Assembly (NCBI GenBank): GCA_009782825.1
Contig: WRII01000005.1
Location: 19,490-83,489, forward strand
DNA from: Peptococcaceae bacterium
Lineage (GTDB): Bacteria > Bacillota > Desulfitobacteriia > Desulfitobacteriales > Syntrophobotulaceae
Direction: 5' to 3'
DNA length: 64,000 nt
Each line of letters begins with the position of its first letter. Position 1 is the stretch's first letter. Made by a program: the position numbers and the translations under genes. Shown in pieces: positions 1 to 8,210 of this stretch. Below the pieces are notes generated by a model that saw only the letters and a program-made list of their open reading frames with translations, had not been told where the DNA came from and ran no database searches.

Positions 1-2
1 CC

Positions 3-665
3 ATAAATTCAACTTGCCGCACACTAGAGAATGTTATTGTCACTGATGGATGTATCGACCTTATTGTGGATCCCTCAGAGAAACGGATCGGGTTCTCTGG
101 TATGAGCGCCACTCATTTTCATTATGAAATCCACTTGCCGATCTGGTTCTTCGGCGCGCGGCTTGGTCCCGGTGTTTTTCGCCTTTTGACAGGGCATTCG
201 GCTGCGGACGCGATGGATCGCTTTCTGCCTCTTGTTGACGTAGATAGGACGTTTAATCCGCATTCCTTCTTTTCTCTATCGCCTGAAAAAATCAAAATGG
301 AAACCAAGAATATCTTGCTGAAGCTCATGAAGCAGACATATCCCAATACCTTTACAGAACTGTTTAACAAGCTTTGCAATAATCCTCCCGCGAATACCAC
401 AATGCTTGCCGATATGCTGCATTTCAGTCCGCGTCAGTGTCAGCGGCTGTTTAAGCTTCATTTCGGATTCCCACCCAAACTGGCTCTCTCCATCCTCCGC
501 TTTCAAAAATGCCTTAAAATTCTATGTTCCGGCCAGGCAAGCCCTGCTGATATTCTGAACCTCACTACGTATTATGACCAGTCTCATATGATTAAGGATT
601 TCCAAAAAAACCTTGGTATCACTCCTTTTCAGCTCATCCATAAGTATCCCCCTAAAAGATTGTAA
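3..665 (+). CDS. AraC family transcriptional regulator, 5' end outside window
   Basis: The reading frame is open to the left edge, so the gene starts before the window; 220 residues are visible. The C-terminal ~90 residues form the AraC-type double helix-turn-helix, with the family signature around YYDQSHMIKDFQKNLGITP near the end. The visible N-terminal part contains DGCIDLIVD, which resembles the start of the DUF6597-type sensory domain seen in many AraC proteins. It would act as a cytoplasmic DNA-binding regulator; its ligand and targets cannot be read from the sequence. The VOC gene downstream is on the same strand after 177 bp and could be a target, but this is a guess. Confidence in the family is high. 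Confidence 0.85.
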   Translation: MNSTCRTLENVIVTDGCIDLIVDPSEKRIGFSGMSATHFHYEIHLPIWFFGARLGPGVFRLLTGHSAADAMDRFLPLVDVDRTFNPHSFFSLSPEKIKMETKNILLKLMKQTYPNTFTELFNKLCNNPPANTTMLADMLHFSPRQCQRLFKLHFGFPPKLALSILRFQKCLKILCSGQASPADILNLTTYYDQSHMIKDFQKNLGITPFQLIHKYPPKRL

Positions 666-842
666 CTAACTATAATTAAGTTGGACAATATGCCACCGGA
701 TTTTTGAAGATAAAGTGCATCACCTGCGTTGCCGAATTCTGCTATCAGCGTTGAGGATGGCGTATTTATACAATACATTTCGCAGGATTATTGTTATTCT
801 TCATTACAAATATGAGTTTTTAAAAGAAAGGGGATACCAGCT

Positions 843-1235
843 ATGTACACAAATATGACAACCAATCTGATGGTTGAGGATGTGAAAAAATCACTTGGTT
901 TTTATGAGGGTATGTTAGGTTTTTCTGTAACAGCGACTGTGCCAAATGAAAGTGACGGATTTCAGTTCGCAATTCTTGTCAAGGACAATATCCATCTCAT
1001 GCTTCAAGAGCGGACAAACCTAATTTCGGAACTGCCGTCTTATGACACGCCGAGAGTCCAACCCTCAGCGACTCTTTATGTTATGGTAGACAACTTCGGT
1101 GTACTTTATGAAGAACTCAAGGCCAAAACTGAGCTTCTCTGTGAACTGCATGAAACTTTCTATGGCGTGAAGGAATTTGCTGTGGCAGATTGCGACGGAT
1201 ATGCCGTTGTGTTTACCGAACATAAGGAAATTTAA
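843..1235 (+). CDS. VOC (glyoxalase/bleomycin-resistance fold) family protein
   Basis: This 130-residue protein has the length and layout of a single VOC domain: TNLMVEDVKKSLGFYEGMLGF at the N-terminus (beta-alpha-beta start), a central LMLQE strand and a C-terminal DCDGYAVVFTEH strand carrying the usual acidic metal ligand. Such proteins bind metals or small toxic molecules, or isomerise glutathione or bacillithiol adducts; the substrate is not predictable here. A GAAAGGGG ribosome binding site lies 9-16 bases before the ATG. A 20-base piece of this gene (1065-1084) recurs exactly at 6444-6463. The gene sits next to the truncated end of a helicase pseudogene on the other strand. Confidence 0.85.
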   Translation: MYTNMTTNLMVEDVKKSLGFYEGMLGFSVTATVPNESDGFQFAILVKDNIHLMLQERTNLISELPSYDTPRVQPSATLYVMVDNFGVLYEELKAKTELLCELHETFYGVKEFAVADCDGYAVVFTEHKEI

Positions 1236-1256
1236 GCGTGCGGCTTTTGGATCCCC

Positions 1257-2111
1257 CTACAATAGCACGACTGGATTGAAATGTTTGGAATACCTTTCCA
1301 CATCGTTGCTCTCAATGATGAATACACCGTCATGCCCAGTGATCTCTGTCATGCTTGTTGTGATATTCTTCGTGTTTGGGTACACCGCATTGGCGAAGGT
1401 ACAGATGTTCCTATTGAATCTGCGGCTGACCATGTTTTCCTCAATGGTTGCAACACCGTTTTTTTGTTTGTCGGCGCAGAACTCCCAAAGATTCCGTCCT
1501 GCCTTTCCTTTGTTCTTCTGTGAATTATGGGTACTATATGTCGCCTGTTTATTGTCTCCAACGCAAATGACATCAATCCCTAAATCGAATAGCATGTCAA
1601 CAATGCTCAAATCGTGTCCTGCCATGTCCTGCATTTCGTCAATGTAGATATGCGAGTACACTTTTTCCAATCGACTTATCACAGACCCGAGGCTCTGTTT
1701 ATTGAGATACACAGCGAGTTCACTGGCATTGTCTTTCTTCACCAGCCGTTGGCAGCCGCTAAAATATCGCTTCGCTTCACCCTCCTTGCCATAGTTGACT
1801 TGTCCATAACGGTCGGCGAAATCAAAAGCCTTTATCTGTTTGATTCCAATGATGTACGACTGATAGGGTCTAATAAGTTCTGCCAAAAGAAACTGATACC
1901 ATGAACGCACGGTTATTCGCTGGCTGGGTACTCCGAGATTTTGCTTTGCGAGTTCGCCGTTGACGGTGTCAACTCCTTTATTCGTGTATGTTGTTATTAG
2001 AATACGCTTGCCGTTTACCGCGTCATTTGCATTTGACAACGCCTCATTGCAAATGCTCCATGTTTTACCGGAGCCAGCGGCACACATCTTAATCGTATTG
2101 TTCGATGACAT
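1257..2111 (-). pseudogene. UvrD/Rep-type helicase, C-terminally truncated (GajB-like)
   Basis: The 284 residues contain a superfamily 1 helicase N-terminal half: P-loop AAGSGKT (about 11-17), the TTYTNKGVDTV motif Ia region, Walker B YIDEMQD (about 157-163) and the motif III-like VGDNKQAT. Family members normally continue for 200 or more residues with motifs IV-VI, which bind ATP and drive translocation; these are absent, as the frame stops at ...FNPVVLL right before the VOC gene. The start overlaps the end of the OLD nuclease frame by 23 bp, the usual arrangement of GajA/GajB-type pairs. Probably not a working helicase. The assignment to Gabija is an inference from gene pairing. Confidence 0.75.
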
Positions 2112-3230
2112 TCTTCAAATACCCTGGATACTGGATTTTTTCGAGGCTATCGAATACTCGCATAGCCCATTCAACTTTGTTGTTTACCATATAGGCTTTT
2201 GCCTCATTAGCAGTCTTGCCAGACATAGAACCGTTCTTAGAGATTGCTTTCAAGAATGCCTCTGTTGGAGTGCCGCTCTCTAAATTGACGGCTACTACGC
2301 TTGGCTCTATCGTATTCAAGCTTTCATCGGATTCGTAAAAGAAACTGCAATAATCGCTATCGACATACCCGTTATATTTCTGTGTAATGTGTTTGTCGAT
2401 GTCCCCGTCATTGTCTGTGACAATCGAAACCGGCTTCTTCATCAGGATGGCGATGTCGCAGTATCTCTTGAATGCAAGCGAATTGACAGTGATAATATCT
2501 ATACCATCAGTTATGGGTAGCTTGTCGTTTTTATCGAAATAAGCCCTTCAGTTTAGCCATGCTTGTGAAAGATAAATTGTTTTCAGGTTCCTCCATCAAA
2601 AGCATGTTCACTTCCTCTGCGGAGTGCTTGATTGCTAGTTCGATTTTTATTGTGTTCTGTGTGCCGAATCCAATATTCTCAAATGGTGTAGCGTCAACGA
2701 TGACTGACATCTGGCGTTTCCATTCATCGACTTCTTCTTCTTTCAAGTCGATGGTCAGTGAGCGGTCGCCAATATGTACGTTTTCCTTCACGTTTTCATT
2801 GGGCTTTTCGACAAGCTCGTTGGTATGAAAATCATTGCGGCTTTTTCGATAGGCCGTACTTAGATCAATCTGCTCTTGCTCTGATAAATAGGCAGTGATG
2901 TTCTCGGAGACAAAGCGGTCAACCATGCGGGAATAGTCTTTGCGCGTTGTGTCAATGAAGGCAGCCTTTATTGGGCAGAACCGGAAATGGATTTGTTCAC
3001 CGACGAAATACCGATAACGCACAATGTAGAATGTAGAATTCGACCGGGATGTCGAAAACCTCATTTTTCTCCCACATCCGCTTATAAGTTGGCTCATACT
3101 CCGTGTTGAACTCAACATCAATCCTGATACTCAATCACTATGCGTTCAATAATCAAGTCTTTGCCCTCCGTCTGGGTTTTGTATTCGCCGGATTATCGTT
3201 GTATTGGTTGTATTGTTTGAGCAGAGCCAT
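2089..3230 (-). pseudogene. OLD-family ATPase/TOPRIM nuclease, broken (GajA-like)
   Basis: Pieces of one OLD-type nuclease can be followed through three frames. The largest piece (3121-2531) has the ABC-type Walker B LLMEEPENNLS. The TOPRIM part (to 2089) reads AYFDKNDKLPITDGIDII and then the metal-binding VTDNDGD. Damage is visible: a missing base near 3190, an in-frame stop near 3118, a 7-bp tandem duplication AATGTAG at 3023-3029 and 3030-3036 that shifts the frame, and a deletion at about 2540 joining the post-Walker B region directly to the TOPRIM middle. That deletion removes the H-loop and the first TOPRIM glutamate region. No P-loop is seen, so the N-terminus is also lost. In intact systems this protein cuts invading DNA together with the UvrD partner. 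Confidence 0.75.
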
Positions 3231-3587
3231 CTATACTCCATAAACGTCCCGACAGGCTCTTTCGTAGTCTTCTTTTTTGTCTAATCTATGGACAAACTCG
3301 CGAATCTTGCTGCGCCGCACTTGAAGCGTACTCCTCGATGGTGGAATATACTGTGCAACGTCTGAACCATCAATGGTGTTGATGAGGCTATTTATGAGTG
3401 AGCGGGTCTTTTCGATGACCAATATGTGCCCCTCATTGTCGGCATTGAAAGATGGCGTAACCTCGTATGGGAGCTTGTGGATATGCCGTTTGCCCATCGC
3501 GCCTTCGGGCTGGAAGTCGGCGATGATTTCGCCAAGTGCGCGGCTGTTGAGTAGGCCACAAATATAAAGAGCTTCATCCTCTTCCAA
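3231..3587 (-). pseudogene. C-terminal fragment of a large DNA methyltransferase-like protein
   Basis: The 118 residues begin with ALYICGLLNSRALGEII and continue with FGKRHIHKLPYEVTPSFN-like text (here AMGKRHIHKLPYEV) and a charged helical tail. This resembles the end of large N6-adenine methyltransferases or type IIG/BREX-like modification enzymes, where the target-recognition domain finishes with an IPLP-like stretch. There is no methyltransferase motif and no start codon with a ribosome binding site, so this is a remnant. Its stop codon touches the first ATG of the OLD nuclease remnant. It probably belonged to the same defence island. Family assignment is tentative. Confidence 0.4.
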
Positions 3588-3754
3588 AGCCTTTTTTTCA
3601 CGTATTTAAGCCATTTTCGAGGGATAAAACTGCCGTATTCTGGGATTGTTCTATTAAATCATAGAACTTTTGATAGAACTATTGTAACGCGAAGAGCACG
3701 AAGAGACAAGTGAAATCAATTAAATAATTAAAACCGTAAGGACGGAGAGGAACT

Positions 3755-4123
3755 TTATTGAGTAGTTCTTTGCTCTCGAATGGTATATTCGACAGCCGAC
3801 ATTTTATGTTCTAACGTCTCAACACGGCTTTCCAAACCTATAGCTAAATCCAATTTATGGTTGAGTATTGCATGCCCGTCCATTGTTACTTTTATGGCTT
3901 TATCCATGTCATGTTCTACTTTGAATTCAAGCTTTCTTAATCGTTTGCTAACCTCTTCCAGATCAGCTTTTGTGGCCATCTCTGCTCTTACGGCGGCCAG
4001 ATCGTCTCTCACTGCGGCTAGCTTGGAATCAAAAACCTCTTCTGTCCGGGCTAGTCGTGTTTCTACCACGTCCACCAGCACTAATTTCAATTCTTGCATT
4101 TCTTCTTTTGTCATGTCGTTCAC
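3755..4123 (-). CDS. small coiled-coil protein, function unknown
   Basis: A 122-residue, highly charged protein with no membrane segment. Heptad-like spacing of Leu, Val and Ala runs through LAAVRDDLAAVRAEMATKADLEEVSKRLRKLE and the later LAIGLESRVETLEHKMSAVE, which predicts two long helices forming a coiled coil. The pattern ATKADLEEV...LEFKV resembles short phage- or plasmid-associated coiled-coil proteins of unknown role. An opposite-strand frame of similar length exists, but the amino acid composition here is far more protein-like. The gene lies between the defence remnants and a small membrane protein on the same strand. Confidence 0.6.
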   Translation of the reverse strand: MNDMTKEEMQELKLVLVDVVETRLARTEEVFDSKLAAVRDDLAAVRAEMATKADLEEVSKRLRKLEFKVEHDMDKAIKVTMDGHAILNHKLDLAIGLESRVETLEHKMSAVEYTIREQRTTQ

Positions 4124-4166
4124 CTCGGGTATTATTGTAGCATGAATGCAGGTAGTCTGTCATCTC

Positions 4167-4562
4167 CTAATCTGGTTTATTAAATACCTCATTAAAAATC
4201 TCATCAATCTCCTCATTGCTTATAGGAACTATGGCTTCTTCTATGGTTTCTCCTACGATCTTTTTAATGAAGGCCTCATGTTCTTTTTGAGTAAGCGCAA
4301 TTTGATCAACTCTCTTATTAAGTTTTAGATAATTTTCTTCATCTCTATATTCGGACGGAGGATAGTAAACATGTGGCTTAAAGAATAAAGTTACAAAAAA
4401 CAATATCAAAAGTAAGGCGGGAAACAACATAACATACCAAATGAAAATATGCTGTAATTCTGATGCTACCAAAGGCAAAACAATTGCGCCGGCTGTTTCA
4501 GCTACACCAGCAAATAAAGCGACAATACCAAGCGGTTTATAATTACGTTTTTCATTTAACAT
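4167..4562 (-). CDS. small membrane protein, two predicted membrane helices, unknown
   Basis: The 131 residues start MLNEKRNYKPLG, followed by two hydrophobic stretches (about 12-33 and 39-62), which predict a helical hairpin in the membrane. A soluble, acidic C-terminal tail of about 65 residues (EEAIVPISNEEIDEIFNEVF) should face the cytoplasm. AGGAGAT-like sequence precedes the start. I do not recognise the family. It lies 43 bp upstream of the coiled-coil gene on the same strand, so the two may be co-transcribed. Confidence 0.6.
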   Translation of the reverse strand: MLNEKRNYKPLGIVALFAGVAETAGAIVLPLVASELQHIFIWYVMLFPALLLILFFVTLFFKPHVYYPPSEYRDEENYLKLNKRVDQIALTQKEHEAFIKKIVGETIEEAIVPISNEEIDEIFNEVFNKPD

Positions 4563-4627
4563 CAGCCCTATCTCCTTATGTGATTATTGTGGCATAAAAT
4601 TCCTTATAAAGCAAGCCGACTATCATT

Positions 4628-4652
4628 CTCAGCAATACTGAGGGTTTTTTTA
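4628..4652 (+). terminator. short hairpin with T-run
   Basis: CTCAG-CAATA-CTGAG is followed by GGTTTTTTT on the + strand. The stem has only five pairs, but the U-tract is strong. No + strand gene ends here, so it may be left over from a lost gene or reduce read-through into the RNA-like region that follows. Confidence 0.4.
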
Positions 4653-4740
4653 TTCTACCGACGCGATAATTCAAGGATATTAATTGCATTAATAGCATTA
4701 TTAATAACAATTATGGAGCTTTCCACGAATTTAGCCGTAA

Positions 4741-4985
4741 TATAAAGTAGAGGGATAAAAAAGAACCAAACACCCAACGGCCCCGCCGAAAGGACAGCCG
4801 CGAAAAGGGTCATAAGAACCGAAAAAGGCGTCAGCTCTAGTCAGAGGCCGACATGAAAAGTAGGGGGAAAGGCAAGAGGACGAACCGGGGGAACGACCCG
4901 CGGGGCCGGAAGGTCATGAAGGTTCACTAACCGAGATCGCGCAACAAGCAGGGCGTTCAGCGGTAGTTGCTGAGCGCCATTAAAC
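4741..4985 (+). ncRNA. candidate structured RNA, family not assigned
   Basis: A purine-rich, high-GC block stands out in an AT-rich gap of about 550 bp that carries no convincing reading frame until 5113. CGGCCCCGC at 4778-4786 is the exact complement of GCGGGGCCG at 4900-4908, so nine pairs would close a domain of about 130 nt. Inside it, CTCT-AGTC-AGAG (4835-4846) forms a hairpin that extends with GGC/GCC across a bulge. Downstream, GGCGTTCAGC (4952-4961) pairs with GCTGAGCGCC (4969-4978) around a 7-nt loop. A TATAAA at 4741 could be a -10 box, but no clear -35 is seen. The near-repeat AAGG(G)TCAT(A/G)A occurs at about 4806 and 4910. Strand is inferred from purine richness. I could not match it to 6S, tmRNA, RNase P, group II intron domain V or a riboswitch I know. 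Confidence 0.5.
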
Positions 4986-5089
4986 TTATTTGCCGGAATT
5001 TTCAAATATGCTTGACATCATCTATCGGAGACAAAGTCACTTTTCTATGAATACGAGATGAGAGCCGTAAACTTTTTTAAAAAACTACC

Positions 5090-5117
5090 TTGACAGAACG
5101 TGTCTTTCCTATATGAT
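5090..5117 (+). promoter_or_regulatory. sigma-A-like promoter
   Basis: TTGACA (5090-5095), a 16-bp spacer and TATGAT (5112-5117) make a good match. The -10 box overlaps the first ATG of the downstream reading frame, so a transcript from here could not use that ATG; the next ATG (5227) follows GAGGAA. Confidence 0.5.
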
Positions 5118-5400
5118 TGGTTATTTTACTCCAGAGAAGGGTTTGCCAAAAGATCAATTAGGAAATTTTACCATTCTCCCCATCCCGGCCTCAACCTGGG
5201 CTGTCTTTCCAACAGAGGAACTGAGTATGGCAGAAACTGCACAACAAGCTGCTGTCATGTGGAAACGTATTTTCACTGAATGGTTCTCCACATCTGGTTA
5301 TGAGCTGGCACCGGATGTCCCGGAATTTGAAGTGCACCATGACAGAGGCAACAGTAAATTTGTAACAGAAATTTATATTCCGATAGTGAAATTGTCATAG
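5113..5400 (+). pseudogene. C-terminal part of a GyrI-like effector-binding domain
   Basis: The 95 residues (FTILPIPASTWAVFPTEE... ...EIYIPIVKLS) match the second half of the GyrI-like/AraC effector-binding domain, including the PASTWAVF strand and the final ...EIYIPI strand. Complete domains need about 150 residues, and most family members carry an AraC DNA-binding part before it; neither is present. The frame is open upstream only to 5068. It may be an N-terminally truncated regulator or a short stand-alone binding protein. The promoter overlapping its first ATG supports truncation. Confidence 0.55.
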
Positions 5401-5410
5401 AACATTCTTC

Positions 5411-6328
5411 TTATGTATTAAAACCCCTCAAAATCCCAATCATCTCATTATAGTATTTAGAGACATTCTGATGGGGAGACAACCCGGAAACTTGCCCATC
5501 CCCTGTCTCAAGAATGATGAAACTTCCATCTTCCATCTCACCAAAATCGACTGTGTAGTAACGACTCGGAAGATGAGCGCATCTTTCGACCAAGTCCCTT
5601 GGGACAACAGGACTGTCCTCCGGTTGATTGGAATTTCGGCTCACTGTCAAAACATGGTTATTCAAATAGAACGCTCTGTATTCATTTGTCGCCTTTTCCC
5701 CATATCGTTTGAGCTCGATAAAATCTTTCAGAACAATACCCCCAGTAAACAAAGGTTGTCGAAGCTCGATAAACCGGCTGATAAAGTCGTCCAATTCCTT
5801 TTGAGTAAGGGGTGTGGTAAACGAAGCAGGAAAATCATGCCCCTTAACAGATTTGACATAATCTTTGATGATAAATTTCTCGAAAGTCTTGTTGACGACT
5901 TCTGCGGAAATATCGCTGGGGTCAGAAAAAGAAATGGATTGTGGCGTGTCGTCTTTGATAAACGGATAAACATGGGGAAACAGGTGCAATCGATCATATT
6001 CGGCAGGAGTGTTGATCAGATCAGCTCCTAAAGTCTGTATTCCGGCATGGAACAGCTTATATTCATCGGGTTTAAACATCCAAGTTCTCCCGATGCAAAG
6101 GACACCTGGCTCAAGGCCCGGGTAAAACTTTAGAGTGGCTGAAGGGTTCTCTACGAATTTGTCATGGTCATAAAAAGCAATTTTAAACCCAGGGATCGAG
6201 CGGACACACAAGAACTCTGACTCATAACATTCATCAACTTTTTTCTTGTCATCATAACAGCTTGGGAAAATAAGTGTTATGTTTGAGGGCATTATGTTTG
6301 AGGGTGATCTCTTTTCTTCTAATCTCAT
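5411..6328 (-). CDS. ATP-grasp domain protein (DUF4343/R2K-like)
   Basis: The 305-residue protein has the layout of the R2K clade of ATP-grasp proteins: an N-terminal substrate-side domain, then KFIIKDYVKSVKG (the ATP-binding lysine strand, about 152-164), RQPLFTGGIVLKDFIELKRYG, EYRAFYLNNHVL and the metal-binding DFGEMEDGSFIILETGDGQ near the C-terminus. These enzymes ligate or modify peptides, often as toxin-like or phage-encoded peptide taggers; the substrate here is unknown. The ATG at 6328 has AGGAAAG six bases upstream. It is a single gene with no evident operon partner, in the accessory region. Confidence 0.75.
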   Translation of the reverse strand: MRLEEKRSPSNIMPSNITLIFPSCYDDKKKVDECYESEFLCVRSIPGFKIAFYDHDKFVENPSATLKFYPGLEPGVLCIGRTWMFKPDEYKLFHAGIQTLGADLINTPAEYDRLHLFPHVYPFIKDDTPQSISFSDPSDISAEVVNKTFEKFIIKDYVKSVKGHDFPASFTTPLTQKELDDFISRFIELRQPLFTGGIVLKDFIELKRYGEKATNEYRAFYLNNHVLTVSRNSNQPEDSPVVPRDLVERCAHLPSRYYTVDFGEMEDGSFIILETGDGQVSGLSPHQNVSKYYNEMIGILRGFNT

Positions 6329-6566
6329 TTGATCTTTCCTGCATCTTTAAATCTTTAAGATAATCAATCAATTATTCAATTATTCAATTATTCGAGAAAA
6401 CTTTCCGGTTCACCTTCTTTCTTCAAAAGAGTTTTATCCCAATTCAGCGACTCTTTATGTTATTACTCAATCAATTCAACCGCGAATGACATGGTTTTAT
6501 GCAATTACAGGCCGCAAAGACAACAGCATCTCGCTTTTGGGAAGCCGAGTTTGTGTGCCACCAAGA
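6329..6566. other. non-coding stretch with a 20-bp fragment of the VOC gene
   Basis: No gene is supported here. Three near-tandem copies of ATTATTCA-like sequence lie near 6371-6396. Positions 6444-6463 are identical to 1065-1084 inside the VOC gene, with no similarity on either side. The remaining sequence to the duplicated unit is not recognised. Confidence 0.5.
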
Positions 6567-6578
6567 AAGAGAGTATGC

Positions 6579-6970
6579 TCAAAATTGAAACGGACAAACA
6601 TCATACCAACCATGTGCAAGCTTTTCGACGCGTACACAAGTGTTAAGGCTTTGGCGCTTTGCTATCAAGTCATCAGGTCGTTTCCCATCCCTGGTATAGA
6701 CCAGCGATCTGGGAGATGTCTCATCTCCGCGAAAAACAATACAATCAGGAAACTCAAGGTAAATCAGAATAGAATCACTACGAAAATTTTTCGGGAACAC
6801 CCCCCTGCAAAAACACATCATAAGGCGGCCGCAGCGGCCCATCGGCCGAAAACTCACTGGTTGCCCCCTGAATAAAAGTCCAGCTCTTGATTGATCGGCC
6901 ATACTACAAGACAGAGTAAAACCAGCGGGACAACAATAAGCAATACCTTTTTGGTTCTGCGGTTAAGCAT
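6579..6970 (-). pseudogene. broken copy of the 7324-7950 gene, carrying an 87-bp foreign insert
   Basis: This is the second copy of the membrane-anchored gene at 7324-7950. It starts with the same MLNR(R/K)TKKVL leader and AAGGAG site, and ends with the same conserved C-terminal third (DETSPRSLVYTRDGKRP...GWYDVCP). The middle ~310 bp is missing and replaced by 6795-6881, which matches 39393-39480 in the methionine gamma-lyase-like gene with only one substitution and one C-run length change. From the start, translation reads 30 residues of the original protein and then stops inside the insert after DFYSGGNQ. It is therefore non-functional beyond a 38-residue membrane peptide. Confidence 0.75.
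6795..6881. repeat. 87-bp copy of an internal piece of the gene at 39311-40690
   Basis: Positions 6795-6881 match 39393-39480 in the same orientation, including the palindromic GCGGCCGCAGCGGCC core. Differences are six versus seven Cs at the left and one G/A change. The source piece encodes GTFIQGATSEFSADGPLRPP and flanks in the methionine gamma-lyase-like protein. Confidence 0.85.
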
Positions 6971-7006
6971 TGACTTCTCCTTACAGATTACATTTTCCTG
7001 ATGTTA

Positions 7007-7336
7007 CTAAATCTTCCCTGAAAAATTTTCTTCAAATTCCATCGTAGTAATAAACGGTTTGAGGTGAACGGAAGCGTTTAAGTCTTTCCAACGTTGCAAA
7101 ATAAACCAGTTTCGAAATCCGGGAAATGTAGTTACCGCAAATCCTGTTATGCTGCCATATCCATCAGAAATAAAATCTCCTGGATCCAACCCGAAGTAAT
7201 CATAATAAATATTTCGCATTGTGCCACTATAGTCATTTCCGGTCTTTGAGTAAGAAAGAATTTCAATTTTATTCCTTTGTAAATTGATTTCTCTTGTGTT
7301 TTTAGCAGAGAGCATGCTCGAGATCAAAACGGACAA
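7007..7336 (-). CDS. hypothetical protein paired with the 7324-7950 gene
   Basis: A 109-residue protein (...YYDYFGLDPGDFISDGYGSITGFAVTTFPGFRNWFILQRW...TTMEFEENFSGKI) whose ATG overlaps the end of the upstream membrane-anchored gene by 13 bp, which suggests translational coupling. A second ATG at codon 8 is an alternative start. There is no signal peptide and no family I recognise. Its last 20 residues recur almost unchanged in the mini-frame at 7984-8079, so it belongs to the duplicated unit. It may be the C-terminal part of a once longer protein. Confidence 0.45.
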   Translation of the reverse strand: MSVLISSMLSAKNTREINLQRNKIEILSYSKTGNDYSGTMRNIYYDYFGLDPGDFISDGYGSITGFAVTTFPGFRNWFILQRWKDLNASVHLKPFITTMEFEENFSGKI

Positions 7337-7950
7337 ACATCATACCAACCACGCGCTAGTTTTTCTACACGTACACAATTATTATATCTTTGGTACTTTG
7401 CTATCAAGCCATCAGGTCGTTTCCCATCCCTGGTATAGACCAGCGATCTGGGAGATGTCTCATCTCCGGTAAAAACAATACAATCAGGAAACTCGATATA
7501 AATCTCAATAAAATCACTTCGAAAATTTTTCGGGAAAACTTTCTTGTAGTTTTTTATGGATTCCCAGCCTTCTGCTGAAACTTCATAATATTCAATTCTC
7601 CAATCTTTATCTAGCGAGTTCCATTTATAAACCCCCAATCCACTATCAGTGACCTTGAAAGAAATAGTTTTACCGTACGAACTCGATACCTCAGATAAAT
7701 CAGGCTGACTGTCAACGAAACGGTTAATTTCCTGAACCAGTAGTGAAAGTTCTTTTTCATATGGTTTTAACGCCGTCACTTTATGAAAAGTGTTTTTCCA
7801 TGATAAACTGGTTTTGCAGAAAAACCCCCACCAATTTTGAACATTGTAATCAAAGGGCGCAAGCTCTTGGTTGATCGGCCATATAATAAGACAGAGCAAA
7901 ATCAGGGGCACAATAATTCGCAACACCTTTTTAGTTTTGCGGTTCAGCAT
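7324..7950 (-). CDS. membrane-anchored protein of unknown function
   Basis: The 208 residues start MLNRKTKKVLRIIVPLILLCLIIWPINQ, a basic tip followed by one hydrophobic helix (about 9-25), so the rest is probably outside the cytoplasm. The C-terminal third (FPDCIVFTGDETSPRSLVYTRDGKRPDGLIAK...VEKLARGWYDVCPF) is the part best kept between the two copies in this window. AAGGAG precedes the ATG. It forms a unit with the overlapping 109-residue gene downstream. I do not recognise the family. Confidence 0.6.
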   Translation of the reverse strand: MLNRKTKKVLRIIVPLILLCLIIWPINQELAPFDYNVQNWWGFFCKTSLSWKNTFHKVTALKPYEKELSLLVQEINRFVDSQPDLSEVSSSYGKTISFKVTDSGLGVYKWNSLDKDWRIEYYEVSAEGWESIKNYKKVFPKNFRSDFIEIYIEFPDCIVFTGDETSPRSLVYTRDGKRPDGLIAKYQRYNNCVRVEKLARGWYDVCPF

Positions 7951-7983
7951 TGATTTCTCCTTACAGATTACGTTTTCCTGATG

Positions 7984-8079
7984 TCACTCAATCGTCCCTG
8001 AAAAGGTTTCTTCAAATTCCATCGTAGTAACAAACGGTTTGGGATGAACGTTTGACGGACTTAGGCTGTGCAGTGACAT
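7984..8079 (-). pseudogene. 31-residue remnant sharing the C-terminus of the 7007-7336 protein
   Basis: The frame MSLHSLSPSNVHPKPFVTTM...EETFSGTIE has an excellent GCAGGAGG site six to eight bases before its ATG. Its last ~20 residues match the tail of the 109-residue protein at 7007-7336 (HLKPFITTMEFEENFSGKI). It marks the upstream edge of the duplicated unit and looks like a start joined to a tail by an internal deletion, although a short translated peptide cannot be excluded. Confidence 0.45.
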
Positions 8080-8210
8080 ATTTTTCCTCCTGCTTTGGCT
8101 TTGTCTCTTAAGCACTATGTGTCATGCGTCATGGGACAATACTATTATCTATATCATCCGATACATTTCTAACCGATACCGGTTTCTTGTCATGGAAATA
8201 TTCATCATGA
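8080..8210. other. intergenic, short inverted repeat only
   Basis: The only structure seen is AACCG-ATAC-CGGTT at about 8171-8184, downstream of murF-alr. It lacks a T-run in the direction of that gene, so terminator function is doubtful. Confidence 0.3.

Noticed and set aside
4741..4985. Group II intron 3' domain or self-splicing remnant
   Set aside because: No domain V hairpin with the AGC triad and no reverse transcriptase gene or remnant were found nearby.
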